DNA of 64,000 nt from Rubellimicrobium aerolatum (GTDB lineage: Bacteria; Pseudomonadota; Alphaproteobacteria; Rhodobacterales; Rhodobacteraceae): NCBI RefSeq assembly GCF_017872975.1, contig NZ_JAGGJP010000002.1, positions 186,001 through 250,000 on the forward strand, written 5' to 3'. Both the position numbers and the translations under genes were made by a program. This document shows, piece by piece, positions 49,327 through 58,197 of the stretch (its first letter is position 1; the number at the start of each line of letters is the position of its first letter). Under the pieces are notes generated by a model. The model was not told the DNA's origin, did not search any database, and saw only the letters and a program-made list of their open reading frames with translations.

Positions 49327-49378
49327 CAGGACCCAGGCCGCGCGCCGCCGCCCTCGATTACAGGACAAGCCCACGCCC

Positions 49379-49657
49379 ATGCTCGACCGGTTTCCCTCCG
49401 ACATCGCCCCCTCGCCCGAGGCCCTGGAAAGCCGCGTCGGCGAGGAGATGGTGCTCCTGCACCTGGGCAACGATACCTATTACGGCCTGGACGCCATGGG
49501 CACCCGGATCTGGACGCAGCTCAAGGCCGGCACGCCCCTTCCGGCGATCCGCGACCGCATCGCGGCCGAGCATGGATTGGACGCCCGAACCGTCGAAGCG
49601 GACATGGCGCCCTTCCTCGACGACCTGCTGAAGAACGAGCTGCTGGTCCATGGGTGA
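49379..49657 (+). CDS. Lasso-peptide leader-binding protein, PqqD-like (B1)
   Basis: 92 residues from the ATG at 49379. PqqD-fold features: VGEEMVLLHLGNDTYYGLDAMGTRIWTQL, with the Leu-Asn/Asp-x-Tyr-Gly-Leu-Asp strand pair typical of RiPP recognition elements, then the helical part with GTPLPAIRDRIAAEHGLD and FLDDLLKNELL. It binds the YxxPxLxxxGxxxxxT motif of the leader and presents it to the B2 protease. The gene lies 52 bases after the kinase and overlaps B2 by eight bases, indicating 1:1 coupled synthesis. Confidence 0.92.
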   Translation: MLDRFPSDIAPSPEALESRVGEEMVLLHLGNDTYYGLDAMGTRIWTQLKAGTPLPAIRDRIAAEHGLDARTVEADMAPFLDDLLKNELLVHG

Positions 49658-50084
49658 GGGAACCATCCGTCGCCTCGGCCCGCTTGCCTGGGCCGACCTC
49701 CTGCGGGCCGCGCTGGAGCTTGGGGCGGCCCGGATGCTCCTGCGGCGGCGCTCATGCCGCGACCTGATCCGGATGACCCGTGCCCGGACCCCGGCCCAGC
49801 CCATTCCCGAGACCCGCGCCACGCGGGTCGTCGAGAGGGTGGCCTTCGCCGTGCCCCGCGTCGCCGCCCGCGTGCCCTGGCGGGCCGACTGCCTCGTGCA
49901 GGCCCTCGCGGCCCAGTCCTGGCTGACCCGCGCCGGGGTGGAAAGCGAGCTTCGCATCGGCGCCCGGCAGGAGGATGCGACGGGGTTCGAGGCTCATGCC
50001 TGGCTGACCTGCGGTCCGCGCGTCGTGACCGGCGGCGGCGCTGGCGCCTTCGCTGTCCTTGTCGGGCCGGACACGCCCGTCTGA
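49650..50084 (+). CDS. Lasso-peptide leader protease, transglutaminase-like (B2)
   Basis: 144 residues. The family motif is present: VPWRADCLVQALAAQSWLTRAGVESELRIG, with catalytic Cys81, followed by FEAHAWLTCG with catalytic His116. The usual third residue, an Asp about a dozen residues later, is not obvious (RVVTGGGAGAF), as in some other proteobacterial B2 proteins I recall; this deserves a check. It cleaves the leader after the residue following the conserved Thr, in complex with B1. It is the last gene of the lasso operon; an exopolysaccharide sugar transferase gene follows after 185 bases. Confidence 0.9.
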   Translation: MGEGTIRRLGPLAWADLLRAALELGAARMLLRRRSCRDLIRMTRARTPAQPIPETRATRVVERVAFAVPRVAARVPWRADCLVQALAAQSWLTRAGVESELRIGARQEDATGFEAHAWLTCGPRVVTGGGAGAFAVLVGPDTPV

Positions 50085-50269
50085 ACCGACGCCGCGCCAC
50101 CTGCGGCATTGTCGTCACACATCGACGCGAGTTGGTGAATAGGGCTCTTTGACGGCCCCGCGCCTCGGTTTTTTCCCGATCCCGCCATCTTCTTGTCGCA
50201 AGTCGGCGCTGTTAAGGCGCCACGAAGTCCCGAGCAGCGGGACGAACAAGGGGCAAGGGTGCTGGTTTC

Positions 50270-50932
50270 ATGAGGGATGTCCCGACAAGCGCAGGGGCGG
50301 CCATGACAAGTCATGTCTTCGCGGTCGGAACGGGCGGCGCGTCCGCGATGGTCTACCGGGCGACGAAACGCCTGATCGACGTGGCGATCTCCCTGCTGCT
50401 CCTGCCGCCCCTCGCGGGCGTGGCGCTGGTGGCGCTCGCCCTGAATCCCCTGTTCAACCGGGGCAGCCTCTTCTTCGTGCAGGAGCGCATGGGCCTGAAC
50501 GGCCAGGGCTTCCGCGTCTACAAGTTCCGCACCATGGGGCCCGCCACGACGATCGCCCGCGGCCCCTTCGACGCGATCGACAGCGACCGGATCACGCCTC
50601 TGGGCCGGATCCTGCGCGAGAGCCGCCTAGACGAGCTGCCGCAGATCGTGAACGTCCTCAAGGGCGAGATGACCCTGGTCGGGCCCCGGCCGGACAACAT
50701 AGAGCACGCCCGGGTCTACGCCGAGAAGGTTCCCGGCTACCGGGAGCGTCATGCCGTCCGCCCCGGCATCAGCGGCTACGCCCAGACCGAGATCGGCTAC
50801 GTGGACAGCCTGGATGGCGTGCAGGCCAAGGTGGAGGCCGATCTCCATTACCTCCGCCACGCCTCGCTCCGCTTCGATCTCTGGATCGTCTGGCGGACCA
50901 TCGGGATCATGCTGGGGCGCAAGGGAAGCTGA
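50270..50932 (+). CDS. Undecaprenyl-phosphate sugar-phosphate transferase (initiating glycosyltransferase)
   Basis: 220 residues from the ATG at 50270; the internal ATG at 50303 has a better spaced GGGG and may be the real start. One membrane hairpin ([24 protein letters not shown]) is followed by the polyprenyl-P phosphotransferase signature: [57 protein letters not shown], and RPGISGYAQ. It lacks the long N-terminal multi-helix domain of WbaP/WcaJ, so it is the short, PglC-like form. It loads the first sugar phosphate onto undecaprenyl phosphate and starts the repeat unit for the polysaccharide. Confidence 0.92.
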   Translation: MRDVPTSAGAAMTSHVFAVGTGGASAMVYRATKRLIDVAISLLLLPPLAGVALVALALNPLFNRGSLFFVQERMGLNGQGFRVYKFRTMGPATTIARGPFDAIDSDRITPLGRILRESRLDELPQIVNVLKGEMTLVGPRPDNIEHARVYAEKVPGYRERHAVRPGISGYAQTEIGYVDSLDGVQAKVEADLHYLRHASLRFDLWIVWRTIGIMLGRKGS

Positions 50933-51173
50933 GGCTCCTCCGATCGGTCGATGAGGGCCGGCCGACACTGGCCGTCAGGGCGCATGGACAGGCGTTCCGC
51001 ACCATGCGACAGGCGTTGGGGCGGCGACCGCCCGGAACCCGGAACCATGAGGGACCTCTCGCGACGACCTTGCCTGCCGCCATCGCCTTCCGTGTCCCGA
51101 AGCCGGGCCCGGCCCGAACGCCCGCCGGGTAGTCCCGTCCTTTCGTCCATCCGCGTCTCAGGAGCCTCCAAGC

Positions 51174-52292
51174 GTGACCAAGCGAGCTCTCATCACCGGC
51201 ATCACCGGCCAGGACGGCTCGTATCTGGCCGAGTTCCTCCTGGCCAAGGGCTACGAGGTGCACGGCCTCAAGCGCCGCGCCTCGCTGTTCAACACCCAGC
51301 GCGTCGACCACATCTACGAGGACCCGCACGAGAATGGCCGCTTCCGGCTCCACTACGGCGACCTGACCGACACCTCGAACCTGACCCGCATCCTCTCGGA
51401 GATCCAGCCGGACGAGGTTTACAACCTCGGCGCGCAGTCCCACGTCGCGGTGAGCTTCGAGGCCCCGGAGTATACCGCCGACGTGGATGCCGTGGGCACG
51501 CTGCGCCTCCTGGAGGCGATCCGCTTCCTGGGGCTTGAGAAGAAGACCCGCTTCTACCAGGCCTCCACCTCCGAGCTCTACGGCCTCGTGCAGGAGACGC
51601 CGCAGACCGAGACCACGCCGTTCCACCCGCGCAGCCCCTACGCGGTGGCCAAGATGTACGCTTACTGGATCACGGTGAACTACCGCGAGGCCTATGGAAT
51701 CTACGCCTGCAACGGCATCCTCTTCAACCACGAGAGCCCGCGCCGGGGCGAGACCTTCGTGACCCGCAAGATCACGCGCGGCCTGTCGAACATCGGCATG
51801 GGCCTGGAGAAGTGCCTCTACATGGGCAACATCGATTCCCTGCGCGACTGGGGCCACGCCAAGGACTACGTCCGGATGCAGTGGATGATGCTCCAGCAGG
51901 ACGAGCCCGAGGACTACGTGATCGCCACGGGCGTCCAGTATTCGGTGCGCGAGTTCATCACCTGGGCCGCCGAGGACCTGGGCATCACCCTGCGCTTCGA
52001 GGGCACGGGGCTGGACGAGGTGGCGGTCGTGGATGCCGTCCACGGAAACGCGGCCCCCCTGGTGAAGGCCGGGCAGGTCGTCATGCGGATCGACCCGCGC
52101 TACTTCCGGCCCGCCGAGGTGGACACTCTCCTTGGCAACCCCGCCAAGGCCAAGCAGAAGCTCGGCTGGACGCCCGAGATAACCGCGCGCGAGATGTGCC
52201 GCGAGATGGTGGCCTCGGACCACCTCGCCGCGCGGCGGCAGGCGCTGCTCAAGTCGCACGGGCTCGATCTGCCCCTCAGCGTCGAGACCTGA
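51174..52292 (+). CDS. gmd: GDP-mannose 4,6-dehydratase
   Basis: The GTG at 51174, with AGGAG about ten bases upstream, gives 372 residues. Signature segments: [69 protein letters not shown] and the catalytic [19 protein letters not shown], then [16 protein letters not shown]. It converts GDP-D-mannose to GDP-4-keto-6-deoxymannose, first step to GDP-L-fucose. The next genes, fcl and manC, complete the GDP-fucose supply. Confidence 0.97.
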   Translation: MTKRALITGITGQDGSYLAEFLLAKGYEVHGLKRRASLFNTQRVDHIYEDPHENGRFRLHYGDLTDTSNLTRILSEIQPDEVYNLGAQSHVAVSFEAPEYTADVDAVGTLRLLEAIRFLGLEKKTRFYQASTSELYGLVQETPQTETTPFHPRSPYAVAKMYAYWITVNYREAYGIYACNGILFNHESPRRGETFVTRKITRGLSNIGMGLEKCLYMGNIDSLRDWGHAKDYVRMQWMMLQQDEPEDYVIATGVQYSVREFITWAAEDLGITLRFEGTGLDEVAVVDAVHGNAAPLVKAGQVVMRIDPRYFRPAEVDTLLGNPAKAKQKLGWTPEITAREMCREMVASDHLAARRQALLKSHGLDLPLSVET

Positions 52293-52307
52293 AGGGGGGC
52301 GACCGAC

Positions 52308-53267
52308 ATGGCGCGCATCTACGTGGCGGGACACCGGGGCATGGTCGGGGGCGCGATCCTGCGCCGCCTCCTGGCCGGTGGCCGGGACGTGATCCTCACC
52401 CGCACCCATGCCGAGCTGGACCTGACCGATCAGGCCGCCGTGCGGGACTTCATGGCGGCCGAACGGCCCGACGCCGTGATCCTCGCGGCGGCGCGCGTGG
52501 GCGGCATCCACGCGAACAACACCTACCCGGCCGATTTCATCTACGACAACCTGCTGATCCAGGCGAACGTCATCGGGCAGGCCCACGCGGCGGGAGTGCA
52601 GCGGCTCCTGTTCCTCGGCTCCTCCTGCATCTACCCGCGCGAGGCGCCGCAGCCCATGGCCGAGGACGCCCTGCTGACCGGCGTGCTGGAGCCCACGAAC
52701 GAGCCCTACGCCATCGCCAAGATCGCCGGGATCAAGCTCTGCGAAAGCTTCGCCCGCCAGCACGGGCGCGATTACCGCTCGGTCATGCCGACCAACCTTT
52801 ACGGGCCGGGCGACAACTTCCACCCCGAGAACTCCCACGTCCTGCCCGCCTTGATCCGCCGCTTCCACGAGGCGGTGCGCGGCGGCCGCGGCGAAGTGGT
52901 GATCTGGGGCACCGGCACCCCGCGTCGCGAGTTCCTGCACGTGGACGACATGGCCGAGGCCTCGCTCTTCGTGATGGACCTCGACCGCGCGACCTACGAG
53001 GCGAACACCCGGCCGATGCTGTCCCACATCAACGTCGGCACCGGCGAGGACATCTCCATCGCCGACCTCGCCCGCCTGGTGGCCGAGGTGACGGGCTACC
53101 GGGGACGGATCAGGTTCGACACCTCCAGGCCCGACGGGACGCCGCGCAAGCTCATGGACGTGAGCCGCCTGGCCGCCATGGGCTGGCGCGCGCGCACCGC
53201 GCTCCGCCCCGGCTTGGAGGAGACCTACCAGTGGTTCCTGCGCGAGGCCGCCAGCCTCCGGCAGTGA
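52308..53267 (+). CDS. fcl: GDP-L-fucose synthase
   Basis: 319 residues. Motifs: [53 protein letters not shown], the catalytic [17 protein letters not shown], and [30 protein letters not shown]. It epimerises and reduces GDP-4-keto-6-deoxymannose to GDP-L-fucose with NADPH. It lies 15 bases after gmd, with a GGGG(C)GA ribosome site. This makes fucose (or a derivative) a likely component of the exported polysaccharide. Confidence 0.97.
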   Translation: MARIYVAGHRGMVGGAILRRLLAGGRDVILTRTHAELDLTDQAAVRDFMAAERPDAVILAAARVGGIHANNTYPADFIYDNLLIQANVIGQAHAAGVQRLLFLGSSCIYPREAPQPMAEDALLTGVLEPTNEPYAIAKIAGIKLCESFARQHGRDYRSVMPTNLYGPGDNFHPENSHVLPALIRRFHEAVRGGRGEVVIWGTGTPRREFLHVDDMAEASLFVMDLDRATYEANTRPMLSHINVGTGEDISIADLARLVAEVTGYRGRIRFDTSRPDGTPRKLMDVSRLAAMGWRARTALRPGLEETYQWFLREAASLRQ

Positions 53268-53348
53268 CCACCCGCCGCGTTCCCGCCCGGCCAGCCCCGC
53301 CCCATGGCGGGGCTCTCGGCGACCTCCCTTCAGGACCCTAAGATTCCC

Positions 53349-54779
53349 ATGGCAGCGATCCATCCCGTCCTCCTCTGCGGTGGCTCCGGCACCCGGCTCT
53401 GGCCGCTCTCGCGCAAGAGCTACCCCAAGCAGTTCGCCGCCCTCCTCGGCGGGGAAAGCCTGTTCCAGGCCTCGGCCAAGCGCCTGTCGGGGCCGATCTT
53501 CTCCGCGCCGGTCGTGGTCACCGCCGACGCCTTCCGCTTCATCGCCGCCGAGCAACTCGCGGAGGCGGGCATCGCCCCCGCCGCCCTCCTGATCGAGCCC
53601 GAGGGCCGAGACACCGCCGCCGCGATCCTTGCCGCCACGCTCCATGTCGCCGCCGGGGACCCGGAGGCCCTCCTCCTCGTTGCGCCCTCCGACCACGTGA
53701 TCCCCGAGGCCCCGCGCTTCCGCGATGCCGTAGCGGCGGCGGTCCCGGCAGCCCAGGCCGGCCGCATCGTCACCTTCGGCATCGCCCCCGACCGGCCCGA
53801 GACGGGCTACGGCTACCTCGAACTTCAGGCGCCGTCGGAGGCCGAGGTCGCCGCGCCCCTGCCCCTCGTGGCCTTCGTGGAGAAGCCGGACGCCGACCGC
53901 GCCGCCGCCATGGTGGCCGGCGGGCGGCACCTGTGGAACGGCGGGATCTTCCTGTTCCGCGCCGACACGATGGTCGCCGCCGCGCGCGAGCACGCGCCCG
54001 ACCTCCTCGCCGCCGTGGAGGCCGCGCTGGCCGGGGCCAGGCGCGACCTGGGCTTCTGCCGCCTCGACCCCGTGGCCTGGGCCAAGGCCCCGTCCATCTC
54101 CATCGACTACGCGGTGATGGAGAAGGCCGGCAACCTGTCCGTCATGCCCTACGCCGGCCGCTGGTCGGACCTGGGCGACTGGGCCTCCGTCTGGCGCGAG
54201 ACCGAGGACGAGGGCGCCGGGGGCAACGCCCTCTCCGGCCCCGCCACCGCCATTGCCTGCGAGGGCACTCTCCTGCGAGCCGAGTCGCCCGGCCAGCGCG
54301 TGGTGGGCCTCGGCCTCACCGACATCGTGGCCGTCGCCATGCCCGATGCCGTGCTGGTCGCCCACAAGGACCGCGCGCAGGATGTCAAGGCCGCCGTCGC
54401 CGCTCTCAAGGCCCAGGGGGCGCGGCAGGCCGAGACCTTCCCCCGCGACCACCGCCCCTGGGGCTGGTTCGAGAGCCTCGCCATGGGCGACCGCTTCCAG
54501 GTCAAGCGCATCGTCGTGCATCCCGGCGCGGCGCTGTCGCTGCAAAGCCACCACCACCGCTCCGAGCACTGGATCGTCGTGGAGGGCACGGCGCGGGTGA
54601 CCGTGGGCGACGAGGTGCGCCTCGTGACCGAGAACCAGTCGATCTACATCCCGCTCGGCGCCCGGCACCGGATGGAGAACCCGGGCAAGCTGCCCATGGT
54701 CCTGATCGAGGTGCAGACCGGCCCCTACCTTGGCGAGGACGACATCGTCCGCTATGAGGACGTCTACGCGCGGCAGTGA
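53349..54779 (+). CDS. manC: Mannose-1-phosphate guanylyltransferase / mannose-6-phosphate isomerase
   Basis: The start MAAIHPVLLCGGSGTRLWPLSRKSYPKQF at 53349 is the family N-terminus; 476 residues, normal for the bifunctional type II enzyme. The guanylyltransferase half has IEPEGRDTAAAI, APSDHVIP, FVEKPDADRAA, WNGGIFLFRAD and GRWSDLGDWASVW. The C-terminal cupin isomerase half has PWGWFESLAMGDRFQVKRIVVHPGAALSLQSHHHRSEHWIVV and NQSIYIPLGARHRMENPG. It makes GDP-mannose, the substrate of Gmd. No phosphomannomutase gene is in the window, so mannose-1-phosphate must be supplied from elsewhere. Confidence 0.96.
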   Translation: MAAIHPVLLCGGSGTRLWPLSRKSYPKQFAALLGGESLFQASAKRLSGPIFSAPVVVTADAFRFIAAEQLAEAGIAPAALLIEPEGRDTAAAILAATLHVAAGDPEALLLVAPSDHVIPEAPRFRDAVAAAVPAAQAGRIVTFGIAPDRPETGYGYLELQAPSEAEVAAPLPLVAFVEKPDADRAAAMVAGGRHLWNGGIFLFRADTMVAAAREHAPDLLAAVEAALAGARRDLGFCRLDPVAWAKAPSISIDYAVMEKAGNLSVMPYAGRWSDLGDWASVWRETEDEGAGGNALSGPATAIACEGTLLRAESPGQRVVGLGLTDIVAVAMPDAVLVAHKDRAQDVKAAVAALKAQGARQAETFPRDHRPWGWFESLAMGDRFQVKRIVVHPGAALSLQSHHHRSEHWIVVEGTARVTVGDEVRLVTENQSIYIPLGARHRMENPGKLPMVLIEVQTGPYLGEDDIVRYEDVYARQ

Positions 54780-54860
54780 TCCGGCGCGGCCGCGCATCCG
54801 GTCCGGTCGATCCCGCCCGGACGGTGCACGGTCTCCTCTCGCGACAATGACAGGCCAGCC

Positions 54861-56342
54861 GTGACCGCCAACGTAGCGACCGACGGGACCACCGCCCTCA
54901 GGGGCATCGCCTGGCTTTCGCTCGCCGCCATCGGCACCAAGGTCCTGTCGGTGGCGAACCAGGTCCTGCTCGGACACATCGCCTCGCCCGAGACCTACGC
55001 CGTCTTCGCGATCGGCGCGGCGGCGCTGGCGCTGGCCTCGGGCTTCTACAGCCCGGCCATCGGCAAGTCGCTGATCCAGAGCCAGGAGCGGTTCCACGCG
55101 CTGTCGCGGGACTACTCGGCCTTCGCGATCATGCTCAGCCTGATCGGGGTGGCGCTGATGGGCGTGGCGAGCGTGGTCCTCGCCCGCCTCTACGACATGC
55201 CGGCCCTGACGGCAGTCATCCTCGTCACCGCCCTCAGCCTGCCGCTCACCGCCCTCAAGAACATCTACCTGAGCGCGCTGTCGCTGGACCTGCGGTTCCG
55301 CACCATGTCGCTCACCGGCATAGCGCAGGCGGCGATCTACTACGTCGCCATCCTGGCCATCGCGCTGGCCGGGGCCGAGACCCTCAGCATCGCCGCCGCC
55401 CTCTCGCTGTCGGTGCTGGCGCAGGTCTGGCTCCTGCGCCGCGAATCCCCGTCCACCGCCATCGGCTTCCTCATCGGCCTGCGCCGCTTCCGCGAGATCC
55501 TCTGGAGCCTGCGCTGGATCATCGGCACCGGCCTCGCGTTCGGGCTGACGCAGAACGGCGACTACCTCGTGCTGGGGGCCGTCCTGCCCGAGGAGGAGTT
55601 CGGGCAATACTACTTCGGCTTCCTGCTGACGGCGAACCTCGGCGTGCTGCTCACCTCCAGCGTGGGCGAGGCGGCCCTGCCGATCTTCGCCAAGTTGCAA
55701 AGGAGCCCGGCCGAGCTGCGCGAGCGGTTCCACTCCCTTTGCGGCGGGATGGCCTTCGTCAGCTCCCTCCTAGCCCTGGGCCTGATGGGGCTCCTGCCGC
55801 TCGTGGCCCATGCCGTCTGGGGCGGCAAGTGGGACGAGGCCGCCCTGGCCGGGACCGCCATCGCCATGACGCTGCCGCTGCGCCTCAACGAGGCCATCGG
55901 CGCGGCGGTGCTGGAATCGCAGGGCCGCTGGCGGCTCCGGGCGGTGCTGATGATCGCCGACGCGGGCGCGCTCATGCTCGCGGCGGCGGTGGGGGGCCTG
56001 CTCTGGGGCCTGCCGGGCGCCGCCTTCTGCGTCGCGGCCGAGCAGGGGCTCGTGGGACTCCTGAGCTACGCCGTGGCCGCGCGCCGGATCGGACTCGCCC
56101 TCCCGGAGCAGGCGGCGCGACTCCTCCGCATCGTCCTGCCGCTGGCCGTGGGGATTGCGGCGCTTGGCTTCGCCTCGGCCCAGGGTCATGCCTTCTGGGC
56201 CATGCCCGTCGCGACGGCCTCGGCCCTGCCCGCGACCGCCCTCGCGCTGGCCGCGACGATCGCGGCGAGCGGACTGTGCAACCGCGAGGGCATGGCCTTC
56301 CTGGCCGGCGCCCTCGCCCGCCGGCGCGCCCGCGCGGCGTGA
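54861..56342 (+). CDS. Polysaccharide flippase (Wzx-like, MOP superfamily)
   Basis: The GTG at 54861 gives 493 residues with 12-14 membrane helices. TALRGIAWLSLAAIGTKVLSVANQVLLGHI opens the protein, and GTGLAFGLTQNGDYLVLGAVLPEEEFGQYYFGF resembles the lipopolysaccharide-flippase branch. Others in the series include ALSLPLTALKNIYLSALSLDLRFRTMSLTGIAQA. It should move lipid-linked repeat units across the inner membrane. It follows manC and precedes a glycosyltransferase, an acetyltransferase and the Wzy-like gene, as in Wzx/Wzy loci. Confidence 0.9.
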   Translation: MTANVATDGTTALRGIAWLSLAAIGTKVLSVANQVLLGHIASPETYAVFAIGAAALALASGFYSPAIGKSLIQSQERFHALSRDYSAFAIMLSLIGVALMGVASVVLARLYDMPALTAVILVTALSLPLTALKNIYLSALSLDLRFRTMSLTGIAQAAIYYVAILAIALAGAETLSIAAALSLSVLAQVWLLRRESPSTAIGFLIGLRRFREILWSLRWIIGTGLAFGLTQNGDYLVLGAVLPEEEFGQYYFGFLLTANLGVLLTSSVGEAALPIFAKLQRSPAELRERFHSLCGGMAFVSSLLALGLMGLLPLVAHAVWGGKWDEAALAGTAIAMTLPLRLNEAIGAAVLESQGRWRLRAVLMIADAGALMLAAAVGGLLWGLPGAAFCVAAEQGLVGLLSYAVAARRIGLALPEQAARLLRIVLPLAVGIAALGFASAQGHAFWAMPVATASALPATALALAATIAASGLCNREGMAFLAGALARRRARAA

Positions 56343-56450
56343 GGGGAAGGGCGGCCCGATGACGACACGGCCGGACGACGCCGCGAGGTCGGGGCGGCCC
56401 CGCAGCCCGATGCGCTCCCCCGCCCCGAGGACCGCCCCGAGGACCGCGCC

Positions 56451-57647
56451 ATGAAGGCCGCGATGCTCCTCGCCAGCATGTCGAGGGCCGGCGGCGGCCT
56501 CTTCACGGCGGCGAGCGCCCTGTCGCGGCACCTCGCCGAGGCCGGCGTCGCGGTCGAGGTCCTTGCCGGCGAGGACGAGTTCTCGCAGGCGGATCGCCCG
56601 GCCTGGGAGCCCGTGCCCGTCCGGACCTTCCGCCCCTCGGGACCGCGCGCCTTCGGCTACCTGCCCGGCCTTGCCGCCTGTCTCGACGCCGGGCCTCCCG
56701 ATCTGGTCCACCTCCATGGCCTCTGGACCTACCCTTCGGCGGCGGCGCTGCGCTGGTCGCGCGGCCGCCGCCGCCGGGTCGTCTCGCCCCACGGGATGCT
56801 CGACCCCTGGGCCTTGCGGAACTCGGCCTGGAAGAAGCGCGTCGCCGGGTTCCTCTACGAGGGTGCCAACCTCCGGGGCGCGGCCTGCCTCCATGCGCTC
56901 TGCCAGCCCGAGCTGGAGGCGTTCCGGGCCCATGGCCTGACGGGACCGGCCGCGATCATCCCCAACGGCGTGGACCTGTCCCGCGCGGACGGGACCCATC
57001 CGCCGCCGCCCTGGGCGTCGCGGGTGCCGGACGGGGCGAAGCGCCTGCTCTACCTGGGGCGGCTGCATCCCAAGAAGGGGCTCCTGCCCCTCGTCCAGGG
57101 CTTCGGCCGCGCCGCCGCCCCGGCGCGGTCGGACTGGCATCTGGTGATCGCCGGCTGGGACCAGGGCGGCCACGCGGCCGAGCTGCGGGCCCAGGCCGCC
57201 GACCTCGGGCTGCAAGGGCGGGTGCACCTCGTCGGGCCGCAGTTCGGCGCGGACCAGAGGGCCACGCTGGCCGCCGCCGATGCCTTCGTGCTGCCCTCCC
57301 TCAGCGAGGGCCTGCCGATGGCCGTGCTGGAGGCCTGGGCCTTCGGGCGTCCGGTCGTCATGACGCCGGAGTGCAACCTGCCGGTCGGCTTCTCGGCCGG
57401 GGCCGCCCTGGAGACGCGCGCCGACGCGCGATCCCTGGCCGCCAGCCTCGATGCGCTCTTCTCCCTGTCCGACGCGGAGCGCGCAGCCATCGGCCGCCGG
57501 GGCCGCGCCCTGGTGGAGGAGCGATTCGACTGGCGAAGGGTGGCAGCGGACATGGCCGCCCTCTACGGCTGGGTCCTCGGCGGCGGCCCGGCCCCGGATT
57601 TCGTCGAACTCATCGGCAGGCAACGCGGTCCCTCCCATGCGGCTTGA
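56451..57647 (+). CDS. Glycosyltransferase family 4 (exopolysaccharide)
   Basis: 398 residues. MLLASMSRAGGGLFTAASALSRHLAEAG is the GT-B acceptor start, DLVHLHGLWTYPSAAALRW and SPHGMLDPWALRNSAWKKR are typical of colanic-acid-type transferases, IPNGVDLS marks the linker, and LYLGRLHPKKGLLPLVQGF with the donor site PSLSEGLPMAVLEAWAFGRPVVMTPECN gives the E-x7-E pattern. The position before a WcaF-type acetyltransferase mirrors colanic acid loci. The gene ends with an 11-base overlap with that acetyltransferase. Confidence 0.92.
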   Translation: MKAAMLLASMSRAGGGLFTAASALSRHLAEAGVAVEVLAGEDEFSQADRPAWEPVPVRTFRPSGPRAFGYLPGLAACLDAGPPDLVHLHGLWTYPSAAALRWSRGRRRRVVSPHGMLDPWALRNSAWKKRVAGFLYEGANLRGAACLHALCQPELEAFRAHGLTGPAAIIPNGVDLSRADGTHPPPPWASRVPDGAKRLLYLGRLHPKKGLLPLVQGFGRAAAPARSDWHLVIAGWDQGGHAAELRAQAADLGLQGRVHLVGPQFGADQRATLAAADAFVLPSLSEGLPMAVLEAWAFGRPVVMTPECNLPVGFSAGAALETRADARSLAASLDALFSLSDAERAAIGRRGRALVEERFDWRRVAADMAALYGWVLGGGPAPDFVELIGRQRGPSHAA

Positions 57648-58197
57648 TCTTTACGACGCGAGCGGATTCCAGCGCGGCGCGCCCCGCTGGAAGGAGGCGC
57701 TCTGGCTCGTGCTCGACGGGGCGCTGGTGTCGTCCTGGCTGCCCGGCTCGGGCTGGCGGACGCGCCTCCTGCGGCTCTTCGGCGCCCGCATCGGCGCGGG
57801 CGTCGTCATCAAGCCGGGCGTCCACGTCAAGTTTCCCTGGCGGCTGGCCATCGGCGCGCATTGCTGGATCGGTGAACGGGTCTGGATCGACAACCTCGCG
57901 CCCGTCATCATCGGCGACCACGCCTGCCTTTCGCAGGGGGCCTATCTCTGCACCGGCAGCCACGACTGGTCGCGCGAACGGTTCGACCTCGTGACGACGC
58001 CCATCGCCATCGGCGACCACGCCTGGATCTGCGCCGGGGCGAGCCTCGCGCCCGGCGCGGTCCTGGAGGAAGGCGCCGTCCTCGGCATGGCGAGCCTCGG
58101 GCGCGGCCGGCTTCCCGCCTGGACCCTGTCCGCCGGCGTCCCGGCCCGGCCGGTGTCGCCGCGCGTCCGTCCGTCCGCGCGGCAGGCCGGCCCCTAG
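57637..58197 (+). CDS. WcaF-type colanic acid acetyltransferase family
   Basis: The ATG at 57637 gives 186 residues. The N-terminus YDASGFQRGAPRWKEALWLVLDGALVSSWLPGSGWR is typical of WcaF-like proteins. The left-handed beta-helix hexapeptide repeats follow (IGAGVVIKPGVHVKFPWRLAIGAHCWIGERVWI, VIIGDHACLSQGAYLCTGSHDW), with the catalytic His in CTGSHDW. It probably O-acetylates a sugar of the polysaccharide repeat unit from acetyl-CoA. Its TAG lies in the CTAG shared with the convergent Wzy-like gene. Confidence 0.92.
   Translation: MRLDLYDASGFQRGAPRWKEALWLVLDGALVSSWLPGSGWRTRLLRLFGARIGAGVVIKPGVHVKFPWRLAIGAHCWIGERVWIDNLAPVIIGDHACLSQGAYLCTGSHDWSRERFDLVTTPIAIGDHAWICAGASLAPGAVLEEGAVLGMASLGRGRLPAWTLSAGVPARPVSPRVRPSARQAGP

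Noticed and set aside
50907-55733. 1608-codon open frame on the minus strand
   Set aside because: It runs antisense to gmd, fcl, manC and the flippase gene, all certain by motif. The translation is His/Gly/Arg-biased without domain signatures.
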